Source: VHCN01 sp964589935
GTDB lineage: Bacteria > Verrucomicrobiota > Verrucomicrobiia > Limisphaerales > VHCN01
Reading direction: 5' to 3'
DNA length: 64,000 nt
Assembly (NCBI GenBank): GCA_964589935.1
Contig: CAZPVD010000001.1
Location: forward strand, 992,001-1,056,000
Shown: one piece after another, positions 40,893 through 50,248 of the stretch
How positions within the stretch are numbered: position 1 is the stretch's first letter
Layout: each line of letters starts with the position of its first letter
The notes under the pieces: generated by a model
Told to the model about the DNA's origin: nothing
Databases searched by the model: none
Seen by the model: only the letters and a program-made list of their open reading frames with translations
Program-made: the position numbers and the translations under genes

Positions 40893-40955
40893 GCGCGCAG
40901 CATGGAAGAACAACCCGCAAAAGGGAAGAACGCAAAACGCGAAATGCCCCGTGCG

Positions 40956-41720
40956 TTATACGTCCGCGTCACCTTCCGTGCGAACTGGACGCGGCGCAGC
41001 GCGAAGTTTTTCCAACAGAAAGCGCAGTTGACGCGCGTTTGATGGCGACTGCTTCAGCGCGGTTTCGAGCGCGGCCAGCACCGCGTCGAGTTCCGACGGC
41101 GCGAAGGCAAGCGGCGCCTTTTCCTCCTGCTCGGCGCGCATCGTTTTGCGGGTGAATTCGAGCAGCACCGCGCAGGGTTCGAGGCACGGGATGCAGCTCT
41201 TGTCCGCCGCGGCGTCAGGCGCGAGACCCTCGACGCTCCATAGCCGGCGCTTGAGACACAGACTCGCGTGGCAGCCGGCGCGGAAGACCTGCGCGACCTG
41301 CGCGTCCGTGAGCATCGTCGTGATGCGATACATGCCGCTCTGGCGCGCTGAGAACTCGCGCCAGTTCGTGACCGGCGACACGGGCGATTGCGCGGCGAAC
41401 CAGTCCGCGATGCCTCCCGGATAAATCTGATTCAACGCCCCTTCAAGCACCGCATCGTCGTGCGCGAAAAGATGCCAGCCGTGTTGGAGGTCCGGCGCGG
41501 ACTTGAGCGGGCGGAACGCACCCGCCGCGGTGAACTGCGCCAGCGTGCGCACGCGCTCCGGCGGCAGCGTGTGCAGTGAGCGTTCCGCCGCGTCGCGGTC
41601 GGCGACCTGGCGCAGACCATACCCGCCCGCCTCGCGCCGGATGAGCACCTGCCCGAAGACAAACTCATCCTCGATGCGCGCGACGAACGCCTTCAACGCC
41701 GGATTTTCAAAACCAGCCAT
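40956..41720 (-). CDS. Probable 4Fe-4S protein resembling the C-terminal part of DR2241
   Basis: A 254-residue protein with five cysteines grouped as C150-x4-C155 and C176-x2-C179-x3-C183, a pattern fit to hold an iron-sulfur cluster. The overall arrangement recalls the stabilising and 4Fe-4S domains of Deinococcus DR2241, there fused to a CbiX-like chelatase; here the chelatase part is missing. The start at 41720 (M-A-G-F-E-N-P) excludes a low-quality N-terminal stretch of the longer frame. The function is unknown; a link to tetrapyrrole metabolism would be a guess. Confidence 0.55.
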   Translation of the reverse strand: MAGFENPALKAFVARIEDEFVFGQVLIRREAGGYGLRQVADRDAAERSLHTLPPERVRTLAQFTAAGAFRPLKSAPDLQHGWHLFAHDDAVLEGALNQIYPGGIADWFAAQSPVSPVTNWREFSARQSGMYRITTMLTDAQVAQVFRAGCHASLCLKRRLWSVEGLAPDAAADKSCIPCLEPCAVLLEFTRKTMRAEQEEKAPLAFAPSELDAVLAALETALKQSPSNARQLRFLLEKLRAAPRPVRTEGDADV

Positions 41721-41840
41721 GCGGCGCGAGACTATTTCATCGGCGGCGTTTGGGAAATCAAAAGGCGGCGCGCTGTTCGCCGTTCCTTGCGGTTGGAGAA
41801 AAGAGTTGTCGCCCCGTGCCGGTGCGGGCATTAAGCGGCC

Positions 41841-42218
41841 ATGCAATATTTGATCGCGGGACTCATCGGGCTTGTCAGCGGCGTGACCAGCGGACTATTC
41901 GGAGTCGGCGGCGGCATCATCATGGTGCCCGCGATGATGTTCTTCCTCTCGCCACCAATCCGCGACATCAAGCAGGCGTTCGGCACTTCGCTTCTGGTCA
42001 TCATACCGACCGCGCTCATGGGAGCATTCAAGCACTACAATCCCGATCCATCCGTCTCCAATCTCAACTGGCGGGTGGCGCTTGCCCTTGCACCAACGGC
42101 AATCCTAGGCGGCTACACGGGCGCGTGGCTCACCACGCAAGTCTCCTCGGACAACCTCAAGCGCGCGTTCGGCGGCCTGCTCATCTTCGCCGGCGCGAAA
42201 CTGCTCTTCTTCAAGTGA
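41841..42218 (+). CDS. TauE/SafE-family membrane permease, half-size
   Basis: A 125-residue integral membrane protein with about four helices. The N-terminal repeat signature G-L-V-S-G-V-T-S-G-L-F-G-V-G-G-G-I-I-M-V-P is characteristic of the TauE/SafE sulfite/organosulfonate exporter family. Full-size members are about 250 residues with two such repeats; this one has a single repeat and probably acts as a dimer. The substrate is unknown. It is divergent from the Fe-S protein gene, with about 120 bp between them. Confidence 0.85.
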   Translation: MQYLIAGLIGLVSGVTSGLFGVGGGIIMVPAMMFFLSPPIRDIKQAFGTSLLVIIPTALMGAFKHYNPDPSVSNLNWRVALALAPTAILGGYTGAWLTTQVSSDNLKRAFGGLLIFAGAKLLFFK

Positions 42219-42471
42219 ACGAGCGCAGGTGAATGCGGACAAAGCCTGCTTCTGCTAACAGGAAATTTATGCACCTGTTAACCGAGGATACACACCCCAA
42301 CGGCCCGCCGGGGCATCCGAACGGGTCTCCTACGGCTGTGGAGGGTCAGGAGAACATGCAGGAGCCTCAAGCAAACACGTAGGAGTTGTTAATACTTCAT
42401 CCCTCATCCTTCCACCAAAGGGGCAATGCCTGAGCCGTAGTTGTTGCATCGCGCGGGCTTCTCTGTCAGGC
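42219..42471. other. Intergenic region with one short inverted repeat
   Basis: No open frame of quality was seen in these 253 bases. A perfect seven-base inverted repeat (TAACAGG at 42256-42262 and CCTGTTA at 42274-42280) with an AT-rich 11-base spacer is the only structure noticed. The promoter of the following esterase gene probably lies here. Confidence 0.5.
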
Positions 42472-43374
42472 ATGGGGGCGGTGCGCATGATGCCTCTGTT
42501 CCCCCGGTGCCTCGCTGCTTTCATCGGCGCGGGCGTGGCGCTGTGCGCCGTGGCGTCACCCGTTCACGCTGCGGAACCTGCGCTCGCGCTGGATGGGTCT
42601 GCCAAGTTAAGGAGCGTTCAGCGGGGTGAATATGGCGAGACGGTGTATGAGGTTGAGTCGGACTTCCAGCCGGGCACCACGGCCATCCATGTGCTCGTGC
42701 CTGCGAAGCTGGCGGACAATGCCCGCGTGCCGGTGCTCTACCTGCTGCCGGTGGAGGCCACGAACTCGACGCACTGGGGCAGCGCGCTGGCCGAGGCGCG
42801 CAAGCTCAACCTCGCGGACCGGCTCAATGTGGTCTGCGTGTATCCCACGTTCAGCCAGTTGCCGTGGTATGTGGACCATGCGACGGACGCGCGCATCGGG
42901 CAGGAGAGTTACTTCATGCGGGTGGTGGTGCCGTTCGTGGAGGCTAAATATCCCGCGCGTGGCGGGCGCGATGGACGGCTTCTGCTGGGCTTCAGTAAGT
43001 CCGGCTGGGGCGCGTGGAGCCTGCTCTTGCGCCACCCGGATGTGTTCGGGCGCGCGGCGGCGTGGGACGCGCCGACGGCGATGGACGCGCCGCGTTACGG
43101 GATGGATGGCATCATCGGCAGCCGCGAGGCGTTCGCGAAGTATGAGTTGCACGGCGCGCTGCGCGCGCGGGGCCGCGAGCTTGGAGCCGCGCCGCGGCTG
43201 GCGCTGCTGGGCTATGGGAACTTCCGCGGACAGATGACCCAGACGCACGCGCTCATGGAGTCGCTCGGCATCCCACACGAATGGCGTGACGGCCCGGCGC
43301 GGAAGCACCATTGGGAGAGCGGCTGGGTGGAGGAGGCGGCGCGCTGGCTCACGCAGAAGGACGATGGGCAATAG
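42472..43374 (+). CDS. Secreted alpha/beta-hydrolase esterase (esterase D/feruloyl-esterase type)
   Basis: A 300-residue protein with a probable signal peptide (residues 1-33: basic start, hydrophobic core, cleavage near V-H-A-A). The mature part has the fold of putative esterases: V-P-V-L-Y-L-L-P, then the nucleophile elbow G-F-S-K-S-G with probable Ser175; the GxSxG motif has Ser in place of the last Gly. Candidate acid and His residues lie in W-D-A-P and K-H-H-W. Substrate unknown, possibly an ester on plant polysaccharide. Confidence 0.75.
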   Translation: MGAVRMMPLFPRCLAAFIGAGVALCAVASPVHAAEPALALDGSAKLRSVQRGEYGETVYEVESDFQPGTTAIHVLVPAKLADNARVPVLYLLPVEATNSTHWGSALAEARKLNLADRLNVVCVYPTFSQLPWYVDHATDARIGQESYFMRVVVPFVEAKYPARGGRDGRLLLGFSKSGWGAWSLLLRHPDVFGRAAAWDAPTAMDAPRYGMDGIIGSREAFAKYELHGALRARGRELGAAPRLALLGYGNFRGQMTQTHALMESLGIPHEWRDGPARKHHWESGWVEEAARWLTQKDDGQ

Positions 43375-43455
43375 ACGGAGAGGCAAGGGGCGATGGGCGG
43401 AGAGGCTGCGGAGGATTTGGCTTTCGCGGCGTGGAAGATTTGCGAGACTTTCGGG

Positions 43456-44568
43456 ATGACAGCAGATTGGTTCCGCATCACGAACGTGGAGGATGTGCCT
43501 TCGCCTGCATTGCTCGTGTATCCCGACCGCGTCGCCGAAAACGTGCGCCGCATGGTCGCCCTCGCCGGGTCGCCCGCGCGGTTGCGGCCGCACATGAAGA
43601 CTCACAAGCTGCCGGAGGTGATCCGGCTGCAACTGGACGCGGGCGTCGGCAAGTTCAAGTGCGCCATCATCGCCGAGGCGGAGATGGTCGCGCAGTGCGG
43701 CGCTCCCGACGTGATGCTGGCCTACCCGCCGCTCGGCCCGAACATCCGCAGGCTCATCCAGCTCGTGAGGCAGTATCCCCGGACGCGCTTCTCAGCCATC
43801 GCGGATGACGCAGGGGTGCTGCGCACGCTCTCGGAGATGTTTGTCTCCGCGGGTCTGGTGCTGGAGGTGCTTCTCGATCTCGATCCGGGGATGCACCGCA
43901 CGGGCGTGGAGCCGGGGCCGCGCGCATTCGAGCTGTATCAGCTCATCACGAAGCTCCCCGGCCTGAGTCCCGGCGGCCTGCACGTCTATGACGGCCACCT
44001 CGCCATGTCCGACCTCGCCGAGCGCACGGCCAGGTGCGACGCGACCTTCGATGCGGTGAAGAAGTTCAAGGAGCAACTCCTTGACGCCGCCGGCCTGCCC
44101 GTGCCGCGCGTCGTGGCCGGCGGCACGCCGACGTTCCCCATCCATGCAAAGCGCGACTGGGTCGAGTGCAGCCCCGGCACGCTGGTGTTCTGGGACGCGG
44201 GCTACGGAACCAAGCTGCCGGACATGGACTTCCTCCACGCCGCGCTGGTGCTCACGCGCGTGGTGAGCAAGCCGGGCGTGAACCGCCTCTGCCTCGATCT
44301 CGGCCACAAGGCCATCGCCGCGGAGAACCCGCACCCGCGTGTCCTGCTGTTCGGCTTGGAGGATGCGAAGGCCGTGATGCACAGCGAAGAACATCTCGTT
44401 GTGGAGACGCCGCGCGCGGACGAGTTCGCCGTCGGCACGCCGGTGTATGGCATCCCGTGGCACATCTGCCCGACCGTGGCGCTGCACTCGCAGGCCGTCG
44501 TTGTGCGCAATGGCCGCGCGGAAGACAAGTGGCAGGTCGTGGCGCGCGAGCGCGTGCTGACGGTGTGA
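43456..44568 (+). CDS. D-threonine aldolase-like / D-serine dehydratase-like PLP enzyme
   Basis: About 370 residues, PLP-dependent fold III family. The N terminus V-P-S-P-A-L-L-V-Y-P-D-R-V and the PLP-lysine segment R-P-H-M-K-T-H (K48) are diagnostic; the C-terminal metal-binding part includes W-H-I-C-P-T-V-A-L-H. Such enzymes cleave D-threonine or related beta-hydroxy D-amino acids, or dehydrate D-serine. The ATG at 43456 is chosen because homology starts there; the longer frame begins in low-complexity sequence after the esterase gene. Confidence 0.85.
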   Translation: MTADWFRITNVEDVPSPALLVYPDRVAENVRRMVALAGSPARLRPHMKTHKLPEVIRLQLDAGVGKFKCAIIAEAEMVAQCGAPDVMLAYPPLGPNIRRLIQLVRQYPRTRFSAIADDAGVLRTLSEMFVSAGLVLEVLLDLDPGMHRTGVEPGPRAFELYQLITKLPGLSPGGLHVYDGHLAMSDLAERTARCDATFDAVKKFKEQLLDAAGLPVPRVVAGGTPTFPIHAKRDWVECSPGTLVFWDAGYGTKLPDMDFLHAALVLTRVVSKPGVNRLCLDLGHKAIAAENPHPRVLLFGLEDAKAVMHSEEHLVVETPRADEFAVGTPVYGIPWHICPTVALHSQAVVVRNGRAEDKWQVVARERVLTV

Positions 44569-44620
44569 CGCTTCGCGGGGCGATGTTGGTTTCCCGCGCG
44601 GCGGGCGAATACCCGCGCGG

Positions 44621-46057
44621 GTGAGCCGTCCATTTCTTACGAACTACGCACGCTTCATGGCCCCGCACGGCAACGGTTCGCTTTCGTTGCGCGACGCGCT
44701 CACCCGTCGCGAGCTGCTGCGCGCCGGCGGGCTGGGCTGCCTCGGGCTGGCGCTGCCGTCGCTGCTGCGCGCCGGAACCTCCACGAAGGGCAAGCCCGCC
44801 ACGCCGAGCTTTGGCCGCGCGAAGTCGTGCATCATTCTCTTCCTCACGGGCGGGCCGCCGCAGCACGAGACGTTCGACCCGAAGCCGGATGCGCCGCGCG
44901 AGATTCGCGGGGAGTTGAAGGACATTCCCACCAGCGTGCCGGGTGTGCATTTCGGTGAGCTTCTCCCGCGCACGGCGCGCCTCGCAGACCGGTTCGCGGT
45001 CATCCGCTCGATGACGACGGACATCAACAGCCACTCGACGAGCGGTTACTGGATGCTCACGGGCTATCCGCACGAGTCGAAGGCCGAGAGCCTGCCGCCC
45101 GGCCCGACAGACTGGCCGAGCATCGCGTCCGTCGTCGGCGCGCTGAAGCCCTCCGCGCGCTCGCCCTTCTCCGCCGCGGTGTTGCCGGAGCCGATCGTGA
45201 ACAACCCAAACATCCCGTGGCCCGGCCAGGACGGCGGCTTCATGGGGCACACGTGGAATCCATTCCTCTTCAAGTGCGATCCCTCGGCGGCGAAGTTCTC
45301 CATTGACGGCATGAGCCTGCCCGAAGGCGTCTCCGAACTGCGCCTCAACGAGCGCGTGAGCCTGCTGCGCCAGGTGGACAACCACTTCGTGAATGCCGCG
45401 CGTAGCGACACCGTGGCGTCGCTCGACCGGATGCACCAGCGCGCCTTCGAGGTGCTGCAATCGGCCACGACGCGCGCGGCGTTCCAGATGGAGCGCGAGT
45501 CCGCTGCGGCGCGTGACGGCTACGGACGGCATAAGTTCGGCCAGAGCGTGCTCCTGGCGCGACGGCTCATCGAGGCCGGTGTGCGCCTCGTGCAGGTGAA
45601 CTGGCCGCGTGAACCGGGCGACTCCAGCGCCGGCAACCCTCTTTGGGACACCCACCAGAACAACGCCGGCCGCTGCAAGGATGTGCTTTGCCCGCAGTTT
45701 GACGTGACGTTCGCCGCGTTGATTGCCGATCTCGAAGCGCGCGGGCTGCTCGATGAAACGCTCGTCGTCGTGATGGGCGAGTTTGGCCGCACGCCAAAGA
45801 TCAACCCCGGCGGCGGGCGCGATCACTGGGGCCATGTGTTCTCCGTCGCGCTTGCGGGCGCGGGCATCGAGGGCGGCACGGTCATCGGGGCGAGCGACCG
45901 CATCGGCGGATTCCCCGCGGAACGCACGCTGCGCCCGCACGATTTGTCGGCGACGATCTTCCACCTCCTCGGCATTGCGCCGGAGAGTGAGTTCCTCGAC
46001 CCCATCGCGCGGCCGCGGCGGTTGAGCGACGGCACGCCCATCCGCGAACTCGTCTGA
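44621..46057 (+). CDS. DUF1501 family protein with Tat-like signal
   Basis: A 478-residue sulfatase-like-fold protein. A Tat-type signal is visible: T-R-R-E-L-L (residues 28-33), then a hydrophobic stretch to about 50. Family landmarks include F-L-T-G-G-P-P-Q-H-E-T-F-D-P-K, the central N-W-P-R, and V-V-V-M-G-E-F-G-R-T-P. DUF1501 genes are numerous in Planctomycetes and Verrucomicrobia, often next to DUF1549/DUF1553 cytochrome-like genes, which are absent here. The GTG start at 44621 is tentative; the ATG at 44657 also works. The biochemical function of the family is unclear. Confidence 0.88.
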   Translation: MSRPFLTNYARFMAPHGNGSLSLRDALTRRELLRAGGLGCLGLALPSLLRAGTSTKGKPATPSFGRAKSCIILFLTGGPPQHETFDPKPDAPREIRGELKDIPTSVPGVHFGELLPRTARLADRFAVIRSMTTDINSHSTSGYWMLTGYPHESKAESLPPGPTDWPSIASVVGALKPSARSPFSAAVLPEPIVNNPNIPWPGQDGGFMGHTWNPFLFKCDPSAAKFSIDGMSLPEGVSELRLNERVSLLRQVDNHFVNAARSDTVASLDRMHQRAFEVLQSATTRAAFQMERESAAARDGYGRHKFGQSVLLARRLIEAGVRLVQVNWPREPGDSSAGNPLWDTHQNNAGRCKDVLCPQFDVTFAALIADLEARGLLDETLVVVMGEFGRTPKINPGGGRDHWGHVFSVALAGAGIEGGTVIGASDRIGGFPAERTLRPHDLSATIFHLLGIAPESEFLDPIARPRRLSDGTPIRELV

Positions 46058-46063
46058 CGCGGC

Positions 46064-46750
46064 TCAGCTTCGCGGCGGCTCGAACACGCTCGCCATCACG
46101 ACCTCCTTGATTTTCCACACGAGGCTCATCGTCAGCGCGACCGGCGGCAACACCAGCCCCAGCGCGACCAGGCCGCGCGCTTCGCTCACGGCCCCGTGCA
46201 CCACGATCACCACGCGCGGCAGCGACCTCACATGATCGAGGGCGAAGAACGCCGCCGCCAACACCACGATGCCCAGCAGCAGGGCGAGGTTCAGCGCGGT
46301 GAAGAAGCGCGTGTCCGCCCGCATCGTCTCGTCCGGCAGCATGGCGGCGAGCCGTTGCAGGACGAAGTTGACGTTGAAGAGGAACACCAGCCCCGACAGC
46401 ACGAGCAACGCGACCGAGAGCTGGAAGGTCTGCTCGTGCGGCATCTTGTTGAACCAATACACGAACGGCGACAACCCGACGTTCGCCAGCGCGGGCAGCT
46501 TGGCGCGGTCGAGCGCGTGCTGCCAGACCCGCTCCTGCGGCTGGAAGCGGCCCATCTCCCCCAGCGCATAAAACAGCGCCGCCGTGCCGAAGATCGCCGG
46601 GAGCACCCCGCCCGCGTGCAGCCACTCCCACGTGGCGACATGCGCGCATGAGAGCAGCGCCAGCGGCATCCCCCAGAAGAGCACCGACAACCCCCGCACC
46701 AGGCGGCGCAGGGACGGGAGCAGATCGGGATTGGGTGTCGGCTCGGGCAT
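46064..46750 (-). CDS. Uncharacterised multi-pass membrane protein
   Basis: A 228-residue protein with about five hydrophobic segments (L-S-V-L-F-W-G-M-P-L-A-L, V-L-P-A-I-F-G-T-A-A-L-F-Y-A-L, V-A-L-L-V-L-S-G-L-V-F-L-F, L-A-L-L-L-G-I-V-V-L-A-A-A-F-F, L-V-A-L-G-L-V-L-P-P). No family was recognised. The ATG at 46750 (M-P-E-P-T-P) is chosen over a longer frame that begins in atypical sequence. It converges with the DUF1501 gene, six bases apart. Confidence 0.6.
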   Translation of the reverse strand: MPEPTPNPDLLPSLRRLVRGLSVLFWGMPLALLSCAHVATWEWLHAGGVLPAIFGTAALFYALGEMGRFQPQERVWQHALDRAKLPALANVGLSPFVYWFNKMPHEQTFQLSVALLVLSGLVFLFNVNFVLQRLAAMLPDETMRADTRFFTALNLALLLGIVVLAAAFFALDHVRSLPRVVIVVHGAVSEARGLVALGLVLPPVALTMSLVWKIKEVVMASVFEPPRS

Positions 46751-46941
46751 CGGGCAGGCGTGAGGATGAAAGAACCGCCCGCCCCGCGCAAAGCAGAATA
46801 TGCCCCCGTGCGACGATTCCCGGTGGAGCACTCCTCCGCCTGCGGCGGCGCGGGCACACCGTTCTCGCCGCACTCCATCTTGAAATGGAGAAAGGAAGCA
46901 GACTAGAAGACTAGAGGCGATGGGGTTACCGACCAGAGGGA

Positions 46942-47997
46942 CTAGGGCTTGGGCTTCTCCACGAGGTATTCGAGGCCGGCTTCCTTCTTGATCTTCTCCA
47001 GGTAGGCGGGGAGCAGCTTGTCAGCCTCTTGCTGCTGGAGGTAGTCCTTGATCTTGTCTGAGACTTCGGCGTAGGGGGTCTTCTTGGCAGGGATCTTCTC
47101 GCTGAGCTTGATGATGTGGTAGCCGAACTTGGTGGTGACGAGGTCGCTCACCTGATTGGTGTTGAGGCTGAAGGCGGCCGCCTCAAACTCCGCGACCATC
47201 TGGCCGCGGGGGAAGATGTATTCGCCGCCGCGTTCCTTGGAGGGGGTGTCGTTGCTGAAGTCGCGGGCGAGTTTGGCGAAGTCCTCCCCCTTGCGGGCGC
47301 GGGCAAGCAGGTCCTCGGCGAGCTTGTGCCGCTCGGCCTTGGTCTTGTCGTCCAGCTCGAGCTGCGTCTTGGGGTCATGTGTGCCGATGAGGATATGGCT
47401 GGCGCGGACCATTTCGGGGGACTCGAAGCGGCTGGGGTTCTCGTCGTAGAACTTCTTGAGTGTGGCGTCGGGGATTTCGATCTTACTGCGGACTTCACGG
47501 AGGAACACCTGCTCGGCGATGGCGCGTTCCGTGAGCTTGCCCTTGTAGTTATCGAAGGAGGTGCCGGTGGCCTCTATCGAGCGGCGCAGGGCCAGCTCGG
47601 AGCCGGTGCGCTTGACCATGTCGGTGAAGAATTTGTCCACGCCCTCGTTGGCCTTGGCCCGGTCGGCGTCGGTGGCCTTGTAGAGCATGATCTCGGTGAC
47701 GATGAGGCGGTCGAGTATCTTGCGCTCGATGTCGGCGCGGTCGGCCTCGGCCACGACCTTGCCCTGGGCGGCCATGCTGGAGCGAAAGGCCGAGAACTCC
47801 TCCTCGACCTGGCTGGCCTTGATGGTGAAGTTGGTGGAGCGGGCGAGGACCTTGTCCGGGAAGAGCTCGATGGGGGCGTTGGTCTTGGCGGCGTCGGGGG
47901 CGGGCCTGGCCTTGGCCTTGTCATCGGCCGCGCGGGCGGCGGGGCCGGTGGCAAGGAGGACGAGGGTGAGTGCGAGCGGGGCGATGCGTGATGTCAT
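46942..47997 (-). CDS. Secreted peptidyl-prolyl cis-trans isomerase, parvulin type (SurA/PrsA-like)
   Basis: A 351-residue protein with a signal peptide (residues 1-24, ending G-P-A-A-R-A). An N-terminal helical SurA-like region is followed by a parvulin domain at roughly 195-305: V-R-A-S-H-I-L-I, F-A-K-L-A-R-D-F-S-N-D, G-G-E-Y-I-F-P-R-G-Q-M-V, and G-Y-H-I-I-K-L. It probably assists folding of outer-membrane or periplasmic proteins. serA ends 31 bases upstream on the same strand. Confidence 0.88.
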   Translation of the reverse strand: MTSRIAPLALTLVLLATGPAARAADDKAKARPAPDAAKTNAPIELFPDKVLARSTNFTIKASQVEEEFSAFRSSMAAQGKVVAEADRADIERKILDRLIVTEIMLYKATDADRAKANEGVDKFFTDMVKRTGSELALRRSIEATGTSFDNYKGKLTERAIAEQVFLREVRSKIEIPDATLKKFYDENPSRFESPEMVRASHILIGTHDPKTQLELDDKTKAERHKLAEDLLARARKGEDFAKLARDFSNDTPSKERGGEYIFPRGQMVAEFEAAAFSLNTNQVSDLVTTKFGYHIIKLSEKIPAKKTPYAEVSDKIKDYLQQQEADKLLPAYLEKIKKEAGLEYLVEKPKP

Positions 47998-48028
47998 GGG
48001 GCTTCGTGGGTGGGTGGCGGCGGGGTGG

Positions 48029-49621
48029 TCAGAGTTTGACGACGCGGACCTGGGTGATGTCGGAGTCCTTTTTGACTTCATCGAGGAGGGCTTGCGGGGG
48101 TTCGCTGTCGAGGTTGAGGACGGTGAGTGCCTGCCCGCCGGCCATGTCGCGGTGGAGGCTCATGTTGGCGATGTTGACTTTATACTTGGCCATGAGTGTG
48201 CCGATGTAACCGACAATGCCGGGCCGGTCCTTATTCGAGACGATGAGGATGACGCCATCGGGGACGATCTCGACCGGCTGCTTGTTGAGGCGGACAATAC
48301 GGGGCTGGTGTCTGGCACCGATGATGGTGCCGCCCGCGGAGAAGCGCTGTTCGCCGGCGAACACGGCGACGTGGAGCCACTCATTATAGTCCGTCTCCTC
48401 GTTGGACTTCACCTCTTCGACGAGCAGGCCAAGGGAGGCGGCCATGGCACGGACGTTGACCTGGTTCACGTCCTTGCCACCGGCGTGCTCAAGGAAGCCC
48501 TTGAGGATGAAACGGGTGATGGGGTCGCCGGGCACCTCGGTGGCCTTGCCGCCGTAGGTGACGACGATGCGGTCGCAGCGCTTGGGGGAGGTCTGCCCGA
48601 TGAGCCGGCCGAGCTTCTCGCCGAGGTTGAGGTAGGGCTTGACGAGGGCGTAGGTCTTGGCGTCGAGGTTGGGCATGTTGACGGCGTTGCGCACGGCGCC
48701 GTTGACGAGGTAATCGGTGATCGCCTCGGCGACCTCTATGCCGACGTTTTCCTGCGCCTCCTCCGTGCTGGCACCGAGATGGGGCGTCATGATGAGGTTG
48801 GGATGCGCGCGGAGCGGCGAGTCCTTGGGCAACGGCTCAGTCTCATACACATCCAGCGCGGCTCCGGCGACTTGCTGGCTGTTCAACGCGGCGAGCAGGT
48901 CGGCTTCGTTCACGATGCCGCCGCGGGCGCAGTTTAATATCTTCACGCCCTTCTTCATCTTGGCAAAGGCCGCGGCGTTGAGCATGCCCTTCGTCTCCTC
49001 CGTGAGCGGCATGTGGACGGTGATGAAGTCCGCCTGCTTGTAAATGTCATCGAGGCCCTCGAAGAGTTCCACCTGCATGGCTTTCGCGCGTGAATGCGAG
49101 AGGTAGGGATCGTAGGCGAGCACTCTCATGCCGAACACCTGCGCGCGCTTCGCCACCTCGCTGCCGATGCGGCCCATGCCGAGGATGCCGATCACCTTGC
49201 CGTTGAGTTCGAGGCCGGAGAAGGCTTTGCGGTTCCACTCGCCGGCCTTCATCGAGCCGTGGGCCTGCGGGATTTTGCGCGCGAGCGCCATGAGCATCGC
49301 AAACGTCAACTCCGCAGTGGAGATGGTGTTGCCGCTGGGAGTGTTCATCACCACGATGCCGCGCTCGGTGGCGGCGTCCACGTCCACGTTGTCCACGCCG
49401 ACGCCGGCGCGGCCGACCACTCGCAGGCGCAAAGCAGCCTCGATGACCTTGCGGGTGATCTTGGTTTCGGAGCGGACGACGATGGCCTCGGCCTTGGCGA
49501 CGAGAGGGAGGAGTTCCGCCTCGGGCAGACGCTTTTCGAGCACCGTGACCTTGAACTCCGTGCGCGCCTGAAAGGCCGCGATGCCCTTCGGCGAAATCGG
49601 ATCGCAAATCAACACGTTCAT
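48029..49621 (-). CDS. serA: D-3-phosphoglycerate dehydrogenase
   Basis: A 530-residue long-form SerA, the first step of serine biosynthesis (3-phosphoglycerate to 3-phosphohydroxypyruvate with NAD). The NAD-binding motif is G-I-L-G-M-G-R-I-G; catalytic residues lie in N-C-A-R-G-G-I-V-N-E and T-P-H-L-G-A-S-T. An ASB domain and a C-terminal ACT domain (N-K-D-R-P-G-I-V-G-Y) follow. The ATG at 49621 (M-N-V-L-I-C-D) matches the family; the longer frame overlaps the divergent MOSC gene. Confidence 0.95.
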   Translation of the reverse strand: MNVLICDPISPKGIAAFQARTEFKVTVLEKRLPEAELLPLVAKAEAIVVRSETKITRKVIEAALRLRVVGRAGVGVDNVDVDAATERGIVVMNTPSGNTISTAELTFAMLMALARKIPQAHGSMKAGEWNRKAFSGLELNGKVIGILGMGRIGSEVAKRAQVFGMRVLAYDPYLSHSRAKAMQVELFEGLDDIYKQADFITVHMPLTEETKGMLNAAAFAKMKKGVKILNCARGGIVNEADLLAALNSQQVAGAALDVYETEPLPKDSPLRAHPNLIMTPHLGASTEEAQENVGIEVAEAITDYLVNGAVRNAVNMPNLDAKTYALVKPYLNLGEKLGRLIGQTSPKRCDRIVVTYGGKATEVPGDPITRFILKGFLEHAGGKDVNQVNVRAMAASLGLLVEEVKSNEETDYNEWLHVAVFAGEQRFSAGGTIIGARHQPRIVRLNKQPVEIVPDGVILIVSNKDRPGIVGYIGTLMAKYKVNIANMSLHRDMAGGQALTVLNLDSEPPQALLDEVKKDSDITQVRVVKL

Positions 49622-49733
49622 AAACAGGCCGCGCAGTGTAGGGACGCAGTGCGGGCAGGTCAAATGCGCAGAACAATTTACACCATCGCGCATGACTTGG
49701 CAGAAGTTCCGCAGCTTGTTAATCAATCACGGC

Positions 49734-50222
49734 ATGAACAGCGCCGATTCTCCGCGCGGCCGCGTGTCATCGCTCCATTTGCATCCGCCGAAAGGCGGCG
49801 AGCCATTCACGCACACCGAATCCATCTCGGTCGTCGCGGGCAAGGGCATCGAGGGGAACCCGCGTTACTTCGACCGCGGCAGCCGGCGGCAGGTCACGCT
49901 CATCGCTCGCGAGCAAATCGCACAGCACGCGGGCGCGCTCGGGGTCGCCGGCTTCGAGCCGGGTGCGGTGCGCTCGAACATCGAGACCCAAGGTGTGGAC
50001 TTGAACACGCTCATTGACCGCGACGTGCGCATCGGCGATGCGGTGCTGCACTTCTACGCGCCTCGAACGCCGTGCCACAAGATGGATGCGCTTCACAACG
50101 GCCTGCGCGCGCTCATGGAGAACAGCCGCCAGGGCGTGCTCGCGCAAGTCGTGCAATCCGGCGTCATCCGCGTCGGTGATGAAATTGTTCCCCTACAAAC
50201 AAGCACTCCCGGTTTGCGTTGA
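49734..50222 (+). CDS. MOSC domain protein
   Basis: A 162-residue protein with a MOSC (molybdenum cofactor sulfurase C-terminal) beta-barrel fold: G-I-E-G-N-P-R-Y-F, R-Q-V-T-L-I, and the conserved Cys114 in T-P-C-H-K-M-D. YiiM-like MOSC proteins bind or transfer sulfur and molybdenum cofactor; the substrate here is unknown. The ATG at 49734 (M-N-S-A-D-S-P) is the likely start. It overlaps the possible kdsA TTG start at its 3' end. Confidence 0.8.
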   Translation: MNSADSPRGRVSSLHLHPPKGGEPFTHTESISVVAGKGIEGNPRYFDRGSRRQVTLIAREQIAQHAGALGVAGFEPGAVRSNIETQGVDLNTLIDRDVRIGDAVLHFYAPRTPCHKMDALHNGLRALMENSRQGVLAQVVQSGVIRVGDEIVPLQTSTPGLR

Positions 50223-50248
50223 GCGCGGCGCGCTGTTACAACCGCGCC

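Noticed and set aside
44252..45964. A 570-codon minus-strand frame opposite the DUF1501 and D-threonine-aldolase-like genes
   Set aside because: Both plus-strand genes have clear family motifs; the antisense product is low quality and Arg/Ala-rich.
46873..46890. Small hairpin CTCCAT/ATGGAG upstream of the membrane protein gene
   Set aside because: Only six base pairs with no T tract or conserved context; likely chance.
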